In this document: one piece after another, positions 22,939 through 35,545 of the stretch | Position numbering within the stretch: the first letter of the stretch is position 1 | Layout of the letters: each line of letters begins with the position of its first letter | Assembly: GCA_963580455.1 (NCBI GenBank) | Contig: OY756965.1 | Location: forward strand, 3,360,501 to 3,424,500 | Length of the DNA stretch: 64,000 bases | Source of the DNA: Euonymus europaeus | Taxonomy: Eukaryota > Streptophyta > Magnoliopsida > Celastrales > Celastraceae | Direction of reading: 5' to 3' | Translations under genes and position numbers: made by a program | The notes under the pieces: generated by a model | The model's input: the letters and a program-made list of their open reading frames with translations, nothing else | Databases searched by the model: none | Told to the model about the DNA's origin: nothing

Positions 22939-23855
22939 TTAGTTATGTTATGTAGGATATCTAATTAATTGAGCCACTTAAGTGATCTATCTAATTAGGC
23001 CTAGGAGACATCAATTGTTTATTGACAAAAAATGTATTCAGGCCCAATACTAATCGGATTAGTGTTTTTAGGGCCCTGTCTGAATAGTATTAAGACACCA
23101 CTCATTTTTTTTTGTCGCTTCTGCTGTACGTGCCTCCAATCCTATCGTCGGTAGACACTCTTGAAACTCGAGGTATGGATCGGAGATCATTATGACTGAA
23201 AGTATCAGCACTGAGAGCACATATATTCTTTTGTGATATCAAATTTAGAATTACATTGAGATTCGTGATAAGTTTTGACAAAAGCTTGTTATTGACAAGG
23301 ACAAGTTTTCTCACTTAAAGCTGGTCAAGGCTTATCAATGACAAGTTAGATCGGTGACTAGCTTTGACAAGTGAGGTTAGTCAGTTTTGTCGGTGTAAGA
23401 GCTTTATGTTAAACTTTATGTTAAACAATACAAATAATTTATTTGGTTAGGTTGTCATGTAGGCTTGGTATATTGAGAAATAAGTTAGAACGGATGCTAA
23501 TGTAGGAAATATTATTGTTACGGATGTTAAATTTGGAAAAAACTGTATGTAACAAAGCAATCAGTTAAATTGGTTGAGAAAAGTCTGAAGTTGCATACTT
23601 GTTCTTAAAGCAATGCCATCATTAGCAAATGGCAGTTAAGCGGTCAATTCTCTCCAGCCGTCCAGCCAAAATAACCCAACTCTTAAGACTTAACAGTTAA
23701 CAACCACCTTTTCAAAAAAAAAAAACAGTTAACAACCACAACAACATTACAGTTAAAATAAGCATTTGACAGTTAACACAGATGAATTAAAAACTGCACA
23801 TTCTACGAGTCATTGTCAAGGCAATGCAGAAGAGATAACACAACGATTAGCATAG
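22939..23855. other. Intergenic
   Basis: No gene seen except the probable 5' leader of the small gene at 23856 in the last about 100 bases. Confidence 0.5.
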
Positions 23856-24035
23856 ATGGATTCTGGACCATCCTGGGCTGATCAGTGGGATTCTCAAAAT
23901 CCCGACCCCCTCCTGCAACCGGCTTCAGACGATGACACGAAGAAGAAGAAGAATGATGGGAAAGGTAAGTTTGGGAAGACATTGTTAAGCTTCAAATGGA
24001 TAAAAGGGATTGGCAAGAAATCTCAGAAGCAGTAA
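23856..24035 (+). CDS. Small conserved plant protein of unknown function (59 aa)
   Basis: Single-exon frame of 59 residues. It begins MDSGPSWADQWDSQNPDP, has an acidic-to-basic switch (SDDDTKKKKNDGKGK), and ends KTLLSFKWIKGIGKKSQKQ. I recognise the layout, a GPSWADQWD head and a lysine-rich FKWxK tail, from small intron-less uncharacterised proteins found across angiosperms. It is hydrophilic, with no signal peptide or membrane segment. The internal GGTAAGT is in a coding context (GKGKFGK), so I read through it. Function unknown; the lysine-rich tail might suit nucleic-acid or membrane contact, but that is a guess. Confidence 0.7.
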   Translation: MDSGPSWADQWDSQNPDPLLQPASDDDTKKKKNDGKGKFGKTLLSFKWIKGIGKKSQKQ

Positions 24036-25722
24036 TCACTCCTTCATTGAAAATTGAGAGGCTAGTCCATTGTTATCCTTCTGTCCACGTAGTTGTGTCA
24101 TTTTTCTTCAACAGATGCACTAATACATGATGATAAGCCCTGGACTTCCTTTTCAACTTCTATGGATTTCCCTTCACTGCCAAGGAAGGATGTCAGAACA
24201 TTATGGTCGTTTTATTAATTAGCTCAATTCATAATCTGCCGTTTTGCACTTTCAAAAGTATGAACAAGCGACATGTTTTATATCCATACAGAGTCTTTCC
24301 CCAGATTTCAACGGCAAGCACAGTCAATGTTCTAGCCTTTAAATTCAATAATTTTCCTGAGAAAAAAGAACTTACAATCTAGGGATAGTAACCAACACTT
24401 GACAATTGCAAAACCAGTCAGCAGCAAGAGCATAACCAATTAGCAGCCCAACCGATTATCGAAACAGGAAAATTGAGAAACCAATGCAACTCAATATAAG
24501 AACTCATACTTCCTTCTTTCAGAGAGCTGTCATGTGTAACGATTCCAGGAGCAGAGTTCCATGAAAAAGAAAATATAAAAAAAAAACTCTGCTGACTCCC
24601 ACATATAACAAATCTTAGCTGCAGAGGATAAGCAAGACTAAAGAAACACTTCCATTTGGTAGAGCTTATAACAAATGCCACAAATGCCATTTGGAATGCA
24701 ATGATCCTGTGGGTCGCCGAAATAGGCCAAAAATTGCAACTATTTGAAAGCCATTTCATTGATAATGGCGTCACATTTTTCACTCTGGTAAGGAAAATAG
24801 TGCATTAACATCTATAGATACTGAATGTAATGATGTACCACTAAGACACAAGTACATAACAGCAAACTACCGCATACACAAAGCATCATTCTTTATTTTC
24901 GCTATCGAGAAGAATTATGCAGTCTGGTGTCCGTAAGAGCCAGCATAGTACAAGAGTTGAAACCAATTAATGAGGAGGATAAACTGTTACTCGTACGACT
25001 ATGCAGATTGGGAAGGCCAATCCTGACAATGGAAGCGACCCTCGTTATCAGCAGAAAAACATTGGCGCTGTAAGACACGGATTCAACACTGATTTATCCA
25101 CAACAATGTAGTCTAACCAGAACAGCCCATCAGACGAACCTGACGCCAAAATGAATGATCCCGAGATTTCATCAGGCCAGAAAGAAAAATATGTAGCTCG
25201 CACCATTGGGGACAAATTAATGACCCTTCTTTATTCAATGGACAAATACTGACAGATGAATTATGTTCTAGTACAACAGACGAGCAGCCTTGCCATTTCA
25301 TCCTGCCGAGAAAATGATGAATAAATAGTAACCACTTCCAGGTATATCCAAATGTTGGTTCCTGAAATTGACCAGCAAACCAATGTATGCTTCGCAGGAC
25401 TTCTAATAAATGCAGCTACACAGGTCCCTTGTTATTAACACTATTGAAGCTGGCAGCCTTCACTACTACATATTATTTCTTTTTCCATTTTTTTCCCTTT
25501 CTCCTTTTGGATAACACAAACAGAAGTGCAAGGACACCCCAGATAAAGGGAGCCAAGTTGGAGTCTACCAAAGGCTAAAGCTGACTCTCAGCTAACTCAG
25601 AAGATATAATGGGGAATTCATTAGCTCACAAGGGTATTCGACATTTTTGTAGATGTCTTGAGTGGCAAACCATGCATTCCTCCACCATAAGGTAAAACCA
25701 GAAGACAAACAGATATTAGCCT
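24036..25722 (-). other. 3' UTRs and convergent intergenic space
   Basis: Lies between the 3' ends of the 59-aa gene (plus) and the SKIP14-like gene (minus). Frames here are short and carry no recognisable domain. It probably includes a long SKIP14 3' UTR or 3' UTR intron, but limits cannot be set. Confidence 0.4.
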
Positions 25723-28168
25723 CTAGCCATGAACTCTGACACTACAGCTCAAGTCATTGAGAGCAGGTGGAGTGGAAAGACCAATCTTGCTGTCATGCAA
25801 CTCCTGGCAATTCACGAGCTGTTTTCCACAAGCTGAACAAAGCAACTCCAAACAAAAGGTTTCCTCATAATGTTCACTGTCATTAATACAGCGGCCACAC
25901 TCAGAACAACGTGGTATACAGATTGTGCATGCTCTGCAAACCTGAGTAGTGTGCTTCTTTCCCAGGCAACCCTCCACCGGGCAATCATAAACTAGCCTTG
26001 GGTTCTGACATCTAGGGCAGCTTTCAATATCAATTGGACGATCATCCTCACAGGACAAGTACATGCTCCCCCTGTGATAGAAACGCTGCTTGTGGGAATT
26101 CTGCTGCACGCAGCTACCTGTGCCCAATAACGACTTCAGCACTTCAAAATGCTTCTGAGTGACACCATAAATCCAACCTATCCTTAATTGCTTCACTCCT
26201 TGAGCACCAACATTCTTAAATGCCGTCAAGCTTGTCACTATGCCCTCAATACTGAGTCTTGTACATCCAGGCACAGACAACTGCATCAAGGTTTAAAAAA
26301 AACAGCTTAAGAAACATATAAAACCAATTCAAGTTACCATTAGCTAATACCACACAAGAAGCCAAAGGAAATCTTCCAATAACCTCAGATTCCGATGAAT
26401 CTCATAGGCCAATCTACAGAAACTACAGGAGCCATGATAATTGATAAAAATACAAAGCATGTAGTGTCCCAGTGTCAAGTAGAAAGAGGGGGAACATAAA
26501 TCTGCAGCTTTTTTGGTAGAAAACGAGACAGATGCATATATAAATTCCAAATCAACACAGAAAGCCTGCCTCTAAAGTGGACTGATTCAGTTTGGTCCTC
26601 TTTACCTAACAGATGAATTTTCTTACCATCACGTATGACCCATATAAAAAAATAAACACATTTTGCATACCACAATATTTAAAAAGGATGAATTTAAACA
26701 TGGGCACCAACAGGCCACAGAAATATAAACCATGAATATTAAAAGCATTCATGGCCCTACGTAGTAAGGACTTCTGAGAGAAATCCATGAGGAATAGAAC
26801 TTCCAAGGGAAATTTGACACGTCCCCCAACACAGAACACTAAGAACAATGCAACCCTACTGACCAAAAAAAAGATCTTGACAATGCAATTAATTACACTC
26901 TCAAGGAATATACCAAAAGTGAAAAGACAGTTCTTGTGCACCAATTATGGTTTTTACATAAAAAAAGAGATTAAAGAATAAATGCAGGAATCAAGTTGGA
27001 GGATTCAACTAACCTTGGTTAGCCTTTCATTTTTTTCAAGCACGCGTTTTAGACCATCATCAGTAATCTTTGAGCATTCCACCAGGGTCAAGCTCTCTAG
27101 CTTGCCAAGAGCCCTATTAGTTAATTCCAAAAGAATATCATCAGTGATCTTCTCATTTAATGGATGACCTATGTGAATATTCTTCCAGCATAGCGTATCA
27201 CTTCGAACTGAATCACGCATAGTTTTGCAAACTGTTTCAACAACAAGAAGATCTCGTACACCCAAATAGGGAAAGGCATAATGCAAAGCCTGATGAGGAC
27301 CTCCATCATCATCATCAGCCAAACTAACTCCACTGCCCTCCCCAAGTTTTTTGGTCTGAAAGCCCACACAACTCGTATTTTCACTGCCCCTGATTTCATT
27401 CCCCAACCTCCAAATGTCATCCACATTACAAGCTGACATGACACCATCATGACTGAGTGATGCATCAAATTCTTCACCCTGGAAGTCCACAAAACCAGCG
27501 TCTTCATCATCCCTAGTTTCATTCCCCATACACCAAATGTCATCCACGTTACAATCTGATCCGACGCAATCATGACTTAGTGACACCCCAAGTTCTTCAC
27601 TCTGAAAGTCCAAAAAACACAGGTCTTCATTGCCCCTAATTTCATTCCCCAAACCCAGAATGCCATCCACATTAGAAGCAGATATGACACCATCATGACC
27701 TAGCAATGCATCCTTTGCTCGCTTCTCCTCTAAACACCTGTTACTAAATCTACCATCCACATTCAATTTCTCATCAAAACCTGTGTTTGCAGAGAAAGCA
27801 TGAAACTTCATTGCATTATTCCATATAATATTAAGTCCAGCATATAATTGATAATCCCCATCATTTATCCCCCCATCATTCATCCTAAATCCACCATAGT
27901 CCACCTCCAAATCCCCAAGCCAACTGGTTATCGCAGTCAAAGTGATATCCATGCCAAAGGGATCTGAAGGCAAGAGATCGAGAATGTCACTGGAAACAGA
28001 CCCGTGCGACCCACACCTATCAACCCCGTCCCTTCCATAGTCAAAGCACTCAACTTTCTCGTGGATGCCGTCCACAAGGTACCCATTCGCAATTCTCATA
28101 GGAGAAACCAAATTGTCCTCAGATGAACGAGCAGGAAAGATGGGTCGATGAGAAAAATTCAAGGCCAT
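25723..28168 (-). CDS. SKIP14: F-box protein SKIP14-like (F-box, LRR-like, Cys-rich tail)
   Basis: Predicted substrate adaptor of an SCF ubiquitin ligase that binds ASK1/SKP1. Two exons, 28168-27014 (385 codons) and 26280-25723, are joined by a GT-AG intron between LTK and LSVPGC, giving 570 residues. The N-terminus has MALNFSHRPIFP and DLLPSDPFGMDI. The F-box-like region is at about residues 292-335 (YLGVRDLLVVETVCKTMRDS). LRR-like segments follow (LESLTLVECSKITDDGLKRV, LSVPGCTRLSIEGI). The Cys-rich C-terminus carries CPRCQNP, CRACTIC, CSECGRC and CSACGK pairs. Residues 158-283 are a triplicated 41-44-residue unit, which makes this protein longer than the roughly 450 residues I recall for the family. 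Confidence 0.92.
27320..27697 (-). repeat. In-frame triplication in the SKIP14-like gene
   Basis: Three tandem units of about 123-132 bp encode HDGVISASNVDGILGLGNEI..., HDCVGSDCNVDDIWCMGNET... and HDGVMSACNVDDIWRLGNEI..., each followed by an acidic stretch and a (V/A)SL tail. The units are diverged from one another but keep the frame. They lie between the N-terminal region and the F-box. Confidence 0.9.
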
Positions 28169-29254
28169 GATTCTCTATAGAATATGATAAGCAAGCCCCG
28201 GATGTCTAATCTTTTTTTTTTACCTTTTCGAAGAGGAAAATGAACGTTTTCTTAAGAACTAATGAATGAAACGTAAACCCCAATTTCGGATAGGGAAACC
28301 CTCAATTTCGGATGACAAACTAAAACGACGCAACCAAAAATTTCACGGAGTTTCTTGCAAAACGGACCGTCCGATCAGCTACAATAAAATCAAATTAAAA
28401 GGAGAGCAAGGAATCGTCTGTCGATATTTTATCTACCCAACAAAAATCAATCAATAATTTTTTAAAATTTTCTTCGTAATTCCTATCTCATCCAGAGTAG
28501 CAAACTAGGGTTTGGAATCAATCAAATTCGATAAGAAAAATAAAGAAGGAATAAAAGTGTGACCTGAATCAGGGATAACCAAATCAAATTCAACCCAAAA
28601 TCACCACTCCTTAACCCAAAACCCTGATTTGACCGGAGAACCAATCGACAGGTCTCCCGGCATCGAATCCTCACCAAAAAAGAGAAGCAAAACCTCTCTT
28701 TTATTCTCGTTTCTCTGACTGATTCTTCTTCAAGCACTCGGAAGGTAGAATCGTGGGAGAGGGGCTTTGTGTTTTGGTATTTTTGGCTCTGGTTTTGGGA
28801 ATTCGATCCGAATACAGAAGGCAGAGAGTCTGTCTACCAAGTTCGGACTACGGAGAAGAACGCAACTACGCGATCGAAACAGAGAGAGAAACAACATCAG
28901 ACAAAAAAGAGAGGAATATATAGGGAAACAAAAACACTAGAGAAAAAATTATATAAATCTGCGGATAGAAATAAAAAAAAAGAGAGAAAAACTCAAATGG
29001 AATCGTCGAAACTGACACGTGTCGGGTGAAAAATTTACGTTTTAAGATGTGTCGAAAGGGAAGGGCAGAGTTTGGGCTTCGCACACTTTTATCATCCCAG
29101 TATCCATTAAATAAATTTTTATTTGTGCTGTTGAAATATTTATAGAATATTTTAATTTTTATCACAGGTTGGGGCGAGAGTAAATTTAAAAACGCATTAT
29201 GAATTAAGATAAATTATATATTAAATCATCCATAATAAATATTTGAATTCAATA
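28169..29254 (-). promoter_or_regulatory. 5' UTR (probably with an intron) and promoter of the SKIP14-like gene
   Basis: A donor-like CTGATTCAG|GTCACA (minus strand) at about 28562 and a pyrimidine-rich leader near 28700-28750 suggest a 5' UTR exon upstream of about 28563, with an intron before the ATG exon. No other gene is seen. Confidence 0.4.
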
Positions 29255-29580
29255 ACGATATATAATACTCATAAACTAAACAGATAAATCAATATATTTA
29301 CTAGAAAAATTAATGTGTAAAAAATATTTTTTTTGAGTCTTTTTTAGTGATTTGTTCTGATTAATTATAGAACTAAAACATATGTATATATATAAATAAT
29401 AACATATTAGTGATAACATATAGTATAAATAATATATATACATATAACTAATAATATATACGGGTATTGAACGAGTTGAATTTCGACAAAATCATCCCCA
29501 TATCTGCCCCGTTATTTTCCCTAAAAAAAAATACTCGTATCCGTTAATTAGTGGGGCATACCCGTGTGTTTTGGGGACGA
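29255..29580 (+). repeat. AT-rich repeat, copy A
   Basis: Shares extended similarity with 29840-30006 plus 35373-35545. Common blocks include ATATATTTACTA, TTAATGTG, GAGTCTTTTTTAGTGATTTG, AGTATAAATAATATA and a GGGTAT...ATACTCGTA end. Family not identified. Confidence 0.7.
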
Positions 29581-29839
29581 ATTGTGCTTGTACCCACCAA
29601 ATGTGGATAATTTTCACATCCCTATTAGATTTGGTCTGCGAATCACGCAATTTTTTTCGTGTCCACTCGATATATGATCAAATGGATAGAAAGCCGAGTA
29701 GAGGGTAAAGATGGGTGTGAGTAGATGAGGGCATGTGTTGTTTTGAAAGTGGTGCACCAGTCAGAGTTGCCTAGTTGGCGTGGGACCTACATTTGTGGGT
29801 AGCATGCTGGGTTGGGCGAGATAGTTTGGACTTTTTCCA

Positions 29840-30006
29840 CCAAATATAAAATAAACAAACAAATAAATATATTTACTAAAAAAAATTAATGTGCACAAAA
29901 ATATATATTTTTGGGTCTTTTTTAATGATTTGTTTTTGTTAATTTTATAACTTAAACATATATATATATATATGTAAGTAATGACATAAATTATAGATGC
30001 ATATAA
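29840..30006 (+). repeat. AT-rich repeat, copy B, left part
   Basis: Same family as 29255-29580, interrupted by the LINE. It ends in the 18-bp LINE target duplication at 29989-30006. Confidence 0.7.
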
Positions 30007-30138
30007 AAAAAACACTAAGAATTATTAATACTCTCTCGTTTGACGATGCTCTGAAGGAGTGCCGCAGGGGTGAAGGCAAGTCTCTTTTAGAGAGTTTCAG
30101 TTGGCGAGTTTAACATTGATATTCAACTTATTATAGTC

Positions 30139-31246
30139 ATGGAGGAGATTGAGAAACGCTAGCAGAAGTTCTCGCTTACTCATGAAGAAGGAGAGAAAAT
30201 CCAAAATCCAAAATCAAATCTGGTTTGTTTAAAGGGTGATGCCAATTTGTCTTTTGTAGGGAAAATTCTCTCAGACAAATCAATTACAAGAGAAGCCCTA
30301 ATAATAACAGTCAATGAGTTATGCCGCATAACAAAAAAACCATATTTTTTGGATCTGGGTGATAACTTTTTCACGATCAGCTTTGGTAAACGAGAAGATA
30401 AACAAAGGGTGATGGAGGGCCGACCATGGCTTTTTGATAAATATCTTTTTGTGCTTAAAGAAATCAATATGGAAATTCTTTTTAAGGAGACTTCCTTCAA
30501 GGATGAAGTATTATGGGTTCGCATCCTTAACCTTCCAGGGATCGGCTTGACAGATCGAATGGGCATGATAATAGGGGCGCCACTGGGGGAGGTGATTGAA
30601 GTGGATACAAATGCAAATGGGGTCGGATGGGGGCATTTTCTTAGGGTTAAGACTATCATCTCAGTGGCAAAACCTCTCTTGCGAGGAAAGGTTGTCAAAT
30701 TTCCTCACAGGGACTACACAGTTGAGTTCCGTTATGAAAATCTACCGCATATTTGTTTTGTTTGTGGTCATATTGCTTACAAAGAGGGAGTTTGTTCGGC
30801 GATAAATGAGAATGGAATGCATAAGAAGAATGATGGTGAACAATATGAGGTCTGGCTGCGAGCGAACTCTAGTGAAGACCTTATGACAACAAATCAAAAC
30901 CGCAAGAAACCATCAGATGATGATGAGCCAGAGGTGCATGGAGATGGGGGAAAAACTGCAAACCACAGAAGTTTCAGATCTAGGTTTAGCGACAGTTGAT
31001 CTGGACAATTCAGAACTGATTAGGAGCATAAAGGCAATGATTGGGGAAGATCATGTCGACCATAATCAGACAACGACAAAGAGTGCTATTGAAGGGTGTT
31101 TGCAAGCAAATGAATCTCTTGATTTGGGTAGTAAAAAAGGCGACATGGAGTCTGAAATAGATGTTTCACTGGACACCATTTTATTGAATCCAATTGATGC
31201 AGATACTATGATGGAGTATTCACAAATCAGTGGTAATTGGAAATGA
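30139..31246 (+). pseudogene. LINE ORF1 (DUF4283 / zinc knuckle), broken
   Basis: RNA-binding chaperone-like ORF1. Starts at ATG 30139, has an in-frame TAG at 30160-30162, then an open frame to 30999. DUF4283-like segments include REDKQRVMEGRPWLFDKYL and VLWVRILNLPGIGL. The knuckle CFVCGHIAYKEGVC has Tyr where the CCHC histidine should be. The C-terminal part shifts to another frame near 30917-31246. Confidence 0.85.
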
Positions 31247-31440
31247 AAGAAGAATAATGGTGGGATGAACCAAAAGTTAATTTCCAAGTAACTTAATACA
31301 AAAATATTAAGCAAATAGGGTTTTGAGGAGGAAGAGATTTCTTTGAAGAGTGGAGGAGTAAAGAAGAAAGTCAAATTATTATCAACTGTCATTAATGATG
31401 ACCTTGCAGTGGAGGTTAGATCCCAGCTCTGCTGGACATT

Positions 31441-34400
31441 ATGAAAACACTTGCATGGAATTGTCGAGGGCTTGGGAACCCTCGAACAATTCAGGAACTT
31501 CACCATTTGGTGAAGACTAAGTCACCCACCTTTTGTTTTTTGATGGAAACAAAAGGATCTTCGGACCTAGTGGAAAGTGTAGGTTGTAAGTTGTGTTTCT
31601 CTAATGCTTTTACTGTACTTGCAATTGGTGCAAAAGGAGGTTTAATGTTGTTATCGCATTCCTCAATTTGATTGGAAGTGCATTCTTATTCAAATTATCA
31701 AATCAGTGCCTTTATCTTTGATAAAGACTCTCATCTACCAATTTATTTGACTGGCTTTTATGGTGATTCATACTCTGCAAATAAATTTAAATCTTGGAGT
31801 CTTCTTTGTCAGCTTAAACCAGAGGATGATACACCTTGGATTTGTATTGGGGATTTCAATACTATCTTGAATTCTTATGAAAAAGCTGGTGGTAACGCTC
31901 AAAGCAATGGGAATATAGTTGACTTTGTCAATGCTTTGAAAGACTTTGAGCTCCTTGATTTTGGATGGAATGGCACAAAATTCACTTGGAGTAATCGTCG
32001 TGGGAATTCCAAAAAATTTATAAAAGAAAGACTTGATAGAGCAGTAGGGAATATATCATGGATAATGAGGTATCCGAACTATGTGGTTCACGTGCTTAAT
32101 GCGTCAACTTCATACCACTGTTGTCTTTGTCTCTCATGGAACTTAAATGACCTTGGTTCCTGAAGGTGGACATTGAAACTTCAATATGCCAATTGGTGAG
32201 GTAACGAGGAGGAATGCCAGAAATTGTTTTCTTCTTATTAGCAGAAGAGAAGAACTGTTAGAAGGGAGGGAAGTATCTTAACTATCATTGTCCAAAAGTT
32301 GAAGGGAGTAATCCTTTAAAATTGGAACTTTAAGAGGAAGAGGGAAAGAATTAGCGTGCAGGAGAATATTCAGAAGAAGATAGATCGAATTACAGAAGTA
32401 GAAACTATCGATAATCAAGAATATTTAGCTGCTCTCCGCAATCAATTGATGGAGATTCCTGCACATGAGGACATTTTGAAAAAAAGATCTAAAGTATTAT
32501 GGTTGACGGAAAGATATCGAAATTCTAAGTTTTTTTGTCATCGCCTCCAACAAAGAAGAAAAAAGAACCTCATTGAATCCATTATAGATACTGCTGGCAT
32601 AACATATTCCAATGCTGAAGATATCAGCAGATGTTTTGTTAACTATTTTGATGATTTATTTTCAAGTAGTTCATCTTTTGTACCAGATTCGTTCCTCTTG
32701 TCTCCAAGAAGAAACGTTTCTGATGAAATGAACTCCCGGTTGTGTAGAGATTGTTCAAAAGATAGGTATGAGATGCTTTAAAGTCCATAGACCAAAATAA
32801 ATCTTCGAGAGTGGATAGATTCACTTCTGGTTTTTATCAAAAAAATTGGGAATGCATTGGTTCAGATATTACAAATATGGTGAATCATTTTCTACGAACT
32901 GGACAGCTTCATTCAAGTATTAATCATACTTTGATCTCTCTTATACCTAAGGGAGATAATCCTAGTTTGGTGACGTAATATATACCCATCAGTCAATGTA
33001 ATGTGCTTTACAAGATTATTGCCAAATTGCTGGCAAATCATTTGAAGACTATTTTGTCGAAAATTATTATGGAGACTCAATATGCTTTTATTCATGGTCG
33101 TCTTATCACAGATAATGTTATTATTGCATATGAAGCGTTACATTCTATGGCGACTAAATCTTGAACAAGGACCAATTATATGACATTGAAGCTGGATATG
33201 AGTAAAGCCTACGACAAAGTGGAATGAAATTTTCTTAAAAGAGTTATGGAGGATTTTGGCTTTGTCGATCAGTGGATTTCTTGGATGATGAATTGTGTCT
33301 CTACAGTATCCTATGCGGTCGTTCTCAATGGTCAATGTACGGAAACCATTCATCCTAGTAGAGGTATACGAAAAGGGGATCTCTTATCTCCTCTCTTATT
33401 TATCCTATGTGCGGATATCCTAAGTAAAAATATATCAGAGGCAAGCAGGTTGCAAAGAAATGACTGGTATTCCCTTTGGGGGAGGACGCATCAGTATCAC
33501 TCATTTATTTTTCGCAGATGATTGCTTGATTTTCTGTAAATCAGAGAATAATGAATGGGAGCACATTCAAGCTATTCTTACTACATATGAGGCTTACTCA
33601 GGTCAAAAAATAAATTCACAAAAAAACAACTATTTATTTTAGCAAGTTCACAGGCGATGATATCAAATAGGATATGCTTACTTGCATTGGTGCAGCTGAA
33701 TCCAATTGTTTGGATAAGTACCTTGGTCTCCCCCCAATGGTTGGTCGAGCAAAATCAAGAACATTTGCCTTTATGGTGGAAAGAGTTAGAAAAAAGTGGA
33801 AAACTGGACTCATTAATTTCATCGCAAACAGACTTAGGAACTACTTTCATAGTGAAGTTCATAGAGAGTGGTTTACTCGCGAGTCAACAGTCTCTAAGCT
33901 AATCGACTCGTCTTCTAATTGGTGGAACCATATACTCAAGATTCTTGTGTGTATTGGAGATGTTGGACATACATAAGTGTGGAGTGACACTAAAAATGGT
34001 GACTATTATGTTCGTAGTGGTTTTCATCGTGCTATTGAAATCAAAGATAGAGAGCTTCCTGGGCATCTAAAAGGAGAAATGTGGATTTATACTGAGAGCA
34101 AATATGGAACCTACCTCTCCATCCCTCTACAATAATGGTTGTATGGAGAGCACTACATAATTGTCTCCCTACCCTGAATAATCTAAAAAATCGAAATTAA
34201 GATGGTGGACTCTGATCTATGCCCAATATGTCTCACATTCAGAGACAATTTTACATATTTTGTGGGATTGTCCAGCATCAATTGATGTCCATAGCTCAAG
34301 TACAAAAGGTATTCAGAAAATGCCTCAAGACTTTATGGATTTGACTCAATTATGGGGTAAGGCAACTGAATGTCTAACTCTGGATGACCAAGCAATGGCT

Positions 34401-34990
34401 ACTAGTTTTTGGGCAATTTGGCATAGATGAAATCTTCTAAGACATGGGGGGAAATTTATTCATCCAAGTATCATTTCTCAGCAAGCAATTCGATTCAACG
34501 AGGAAATATCACACGGCTTGCACGAGGAAAAAAATCATAAAATTAAAATTCAAGCATTTTGAGCTATCAGATGGATCCCCTAACACATGGCTACATAAAA
34601 GTGAATTGGGATGCAGCTTTTCAAAAAGGGAGCAATCGCACATGCCTAGCTTGTATAGCACGCAATGGATTTGGACAATTTAGCAGTGCTAGAATGAAGA
34701 GCTTTGAATCTACCTTGGATCCAGTTGTAGCTGAAGCCTTGAGTGCGATGGAAGCGGTCCTCTTGATCTCTTCACTCGAACATTAAAAGATTGAGCTAAA
34801 AGGAGATGCTTTACAGGTTGTGAATGTTCTAACAGTGTCGAACCTTGCTTATCTCCTTGGGGAGGTATTATGCAAGAAATTCAAGCTGCAATGGCCAGTA
34901 ATGAATGGGTTGTAACCCATATCACCCGTTCTGATAATCGCATCGCCTATCTAATAGCCAAGGTAGTTCTGTCGAAAATTGATTCTACTA
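31441..34990 (+). pseudogene. LINE ORF2 (endonuclease, reverse transcriptase, RNase H), broken
   Basis: The endonuclease begins MKTLAWNCRGLGNPRT at 31441, has an in-frame TGA at 31669-31671, then WICIGDFNTIL and WSNRRGN...KERLDRA. RT motifs are LKLDMSKAYDKVE (followed by TGA at 33225-33227), GIRKGDLLSPLLFILCADIL and the catalytic FADD at 33511-33522. A RVT_3/RNase H-like part, YIKVNWDAAFQKGS, lies near 34580. Many stops and shifts separate the pieces. Confidence 0.9.
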
Positions 34991-35372
34991 TCTGGCATGG
35001 CGATTCTCCACGGTGGTTAGGCCAAGAAGTATAGAAAGAATTAAGTCTTCATAGTGCTTGACTGAGATCATAATTGGGTTTTGAGGTTTTTTATTGATGT
35101 CAAGAAGCAAGAAGGCTGCTGATTTGAGCAGTCTCATCTAACCTTTACTCACTAGTGCTCACCCCTTGATAGCGATTTGTGTTGACAGACATCTCTATGT
35201 TTGCTTTTGAGAAAGTAGCAATTTTTGTTTGAATTATCGTTATTTCTTAGGCTTAGTCATGTAAATCCCAAGAATACCATTTTGGTGTTGCCAGGTTTTG
35301 GTTCTGGTCCTACTTAATATAAATTTGGGTCTTTGCCTAGTTTCAAAAAATAATAATTATAGATGCATATAA

Positions 35373-35545
35373 TTGATAGCATTTAGTATAAATAATATAC
35401 ATATATATAACTAATAACATATATGGGTATGGAGCGGGTTAGATTTTGGCAAACCCGTTCTCGTATCCCCCGTTGTTTTCTCTAAGAAAATACTCGTACC
35501 TGTTACCCGACCCGATAATTACTGAGGCATGGGGTTAAGTATGTG
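35373..35545 (+). repeat. AT-rich repeat, copy B, right part
   Basis: Continues copy B after the LINE, with AGTATAAATAATATACATAT and CGGGTTAGATTTTGGC...AAATACTCGTACC, parallel to copy A. Confidence 0.7.

Larger units (their letters stand above)
30007..35354 (+). mobile_element. L1-type LINE, full-length but degenerate
   Basis: 5.35-kb non-LTR retrotransposon flanked by an 18-bp duplication AATTATAGATGCATATAA (29989-30006 and 35355-35372). It has an ORF1 with a DUF4283-like domain and CCHC-like motif, an ORF2 with APE-type endonuclease, RT and a C-terminal RNase H-like domain, and an A-rich 3' end. This is the plant L1 layout. Every ORF carries stops or frameshifts, so the copy is inactive. 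Confidence 0.92.

Noticed and set aside
24418..24783. 121-codon minus frame downstream of SKIP14
   Set aside because: Falls in probable 3' UTR, with no homology recognised and chance-like composition.
26344..26981. Frames on both strands between the SKIP14 exons
   Set aside because: They lie wholly within the SKIP14 intron and have no motif.
27169..27573. 134-codon minus frame over SKIP14 exon 1
   Set aside because: Alternate-frame shadow of the triplicated coding region.
30180..30698. 172-codon minus frame
   Set aside because: Antisense shadow of LINE ORF1.
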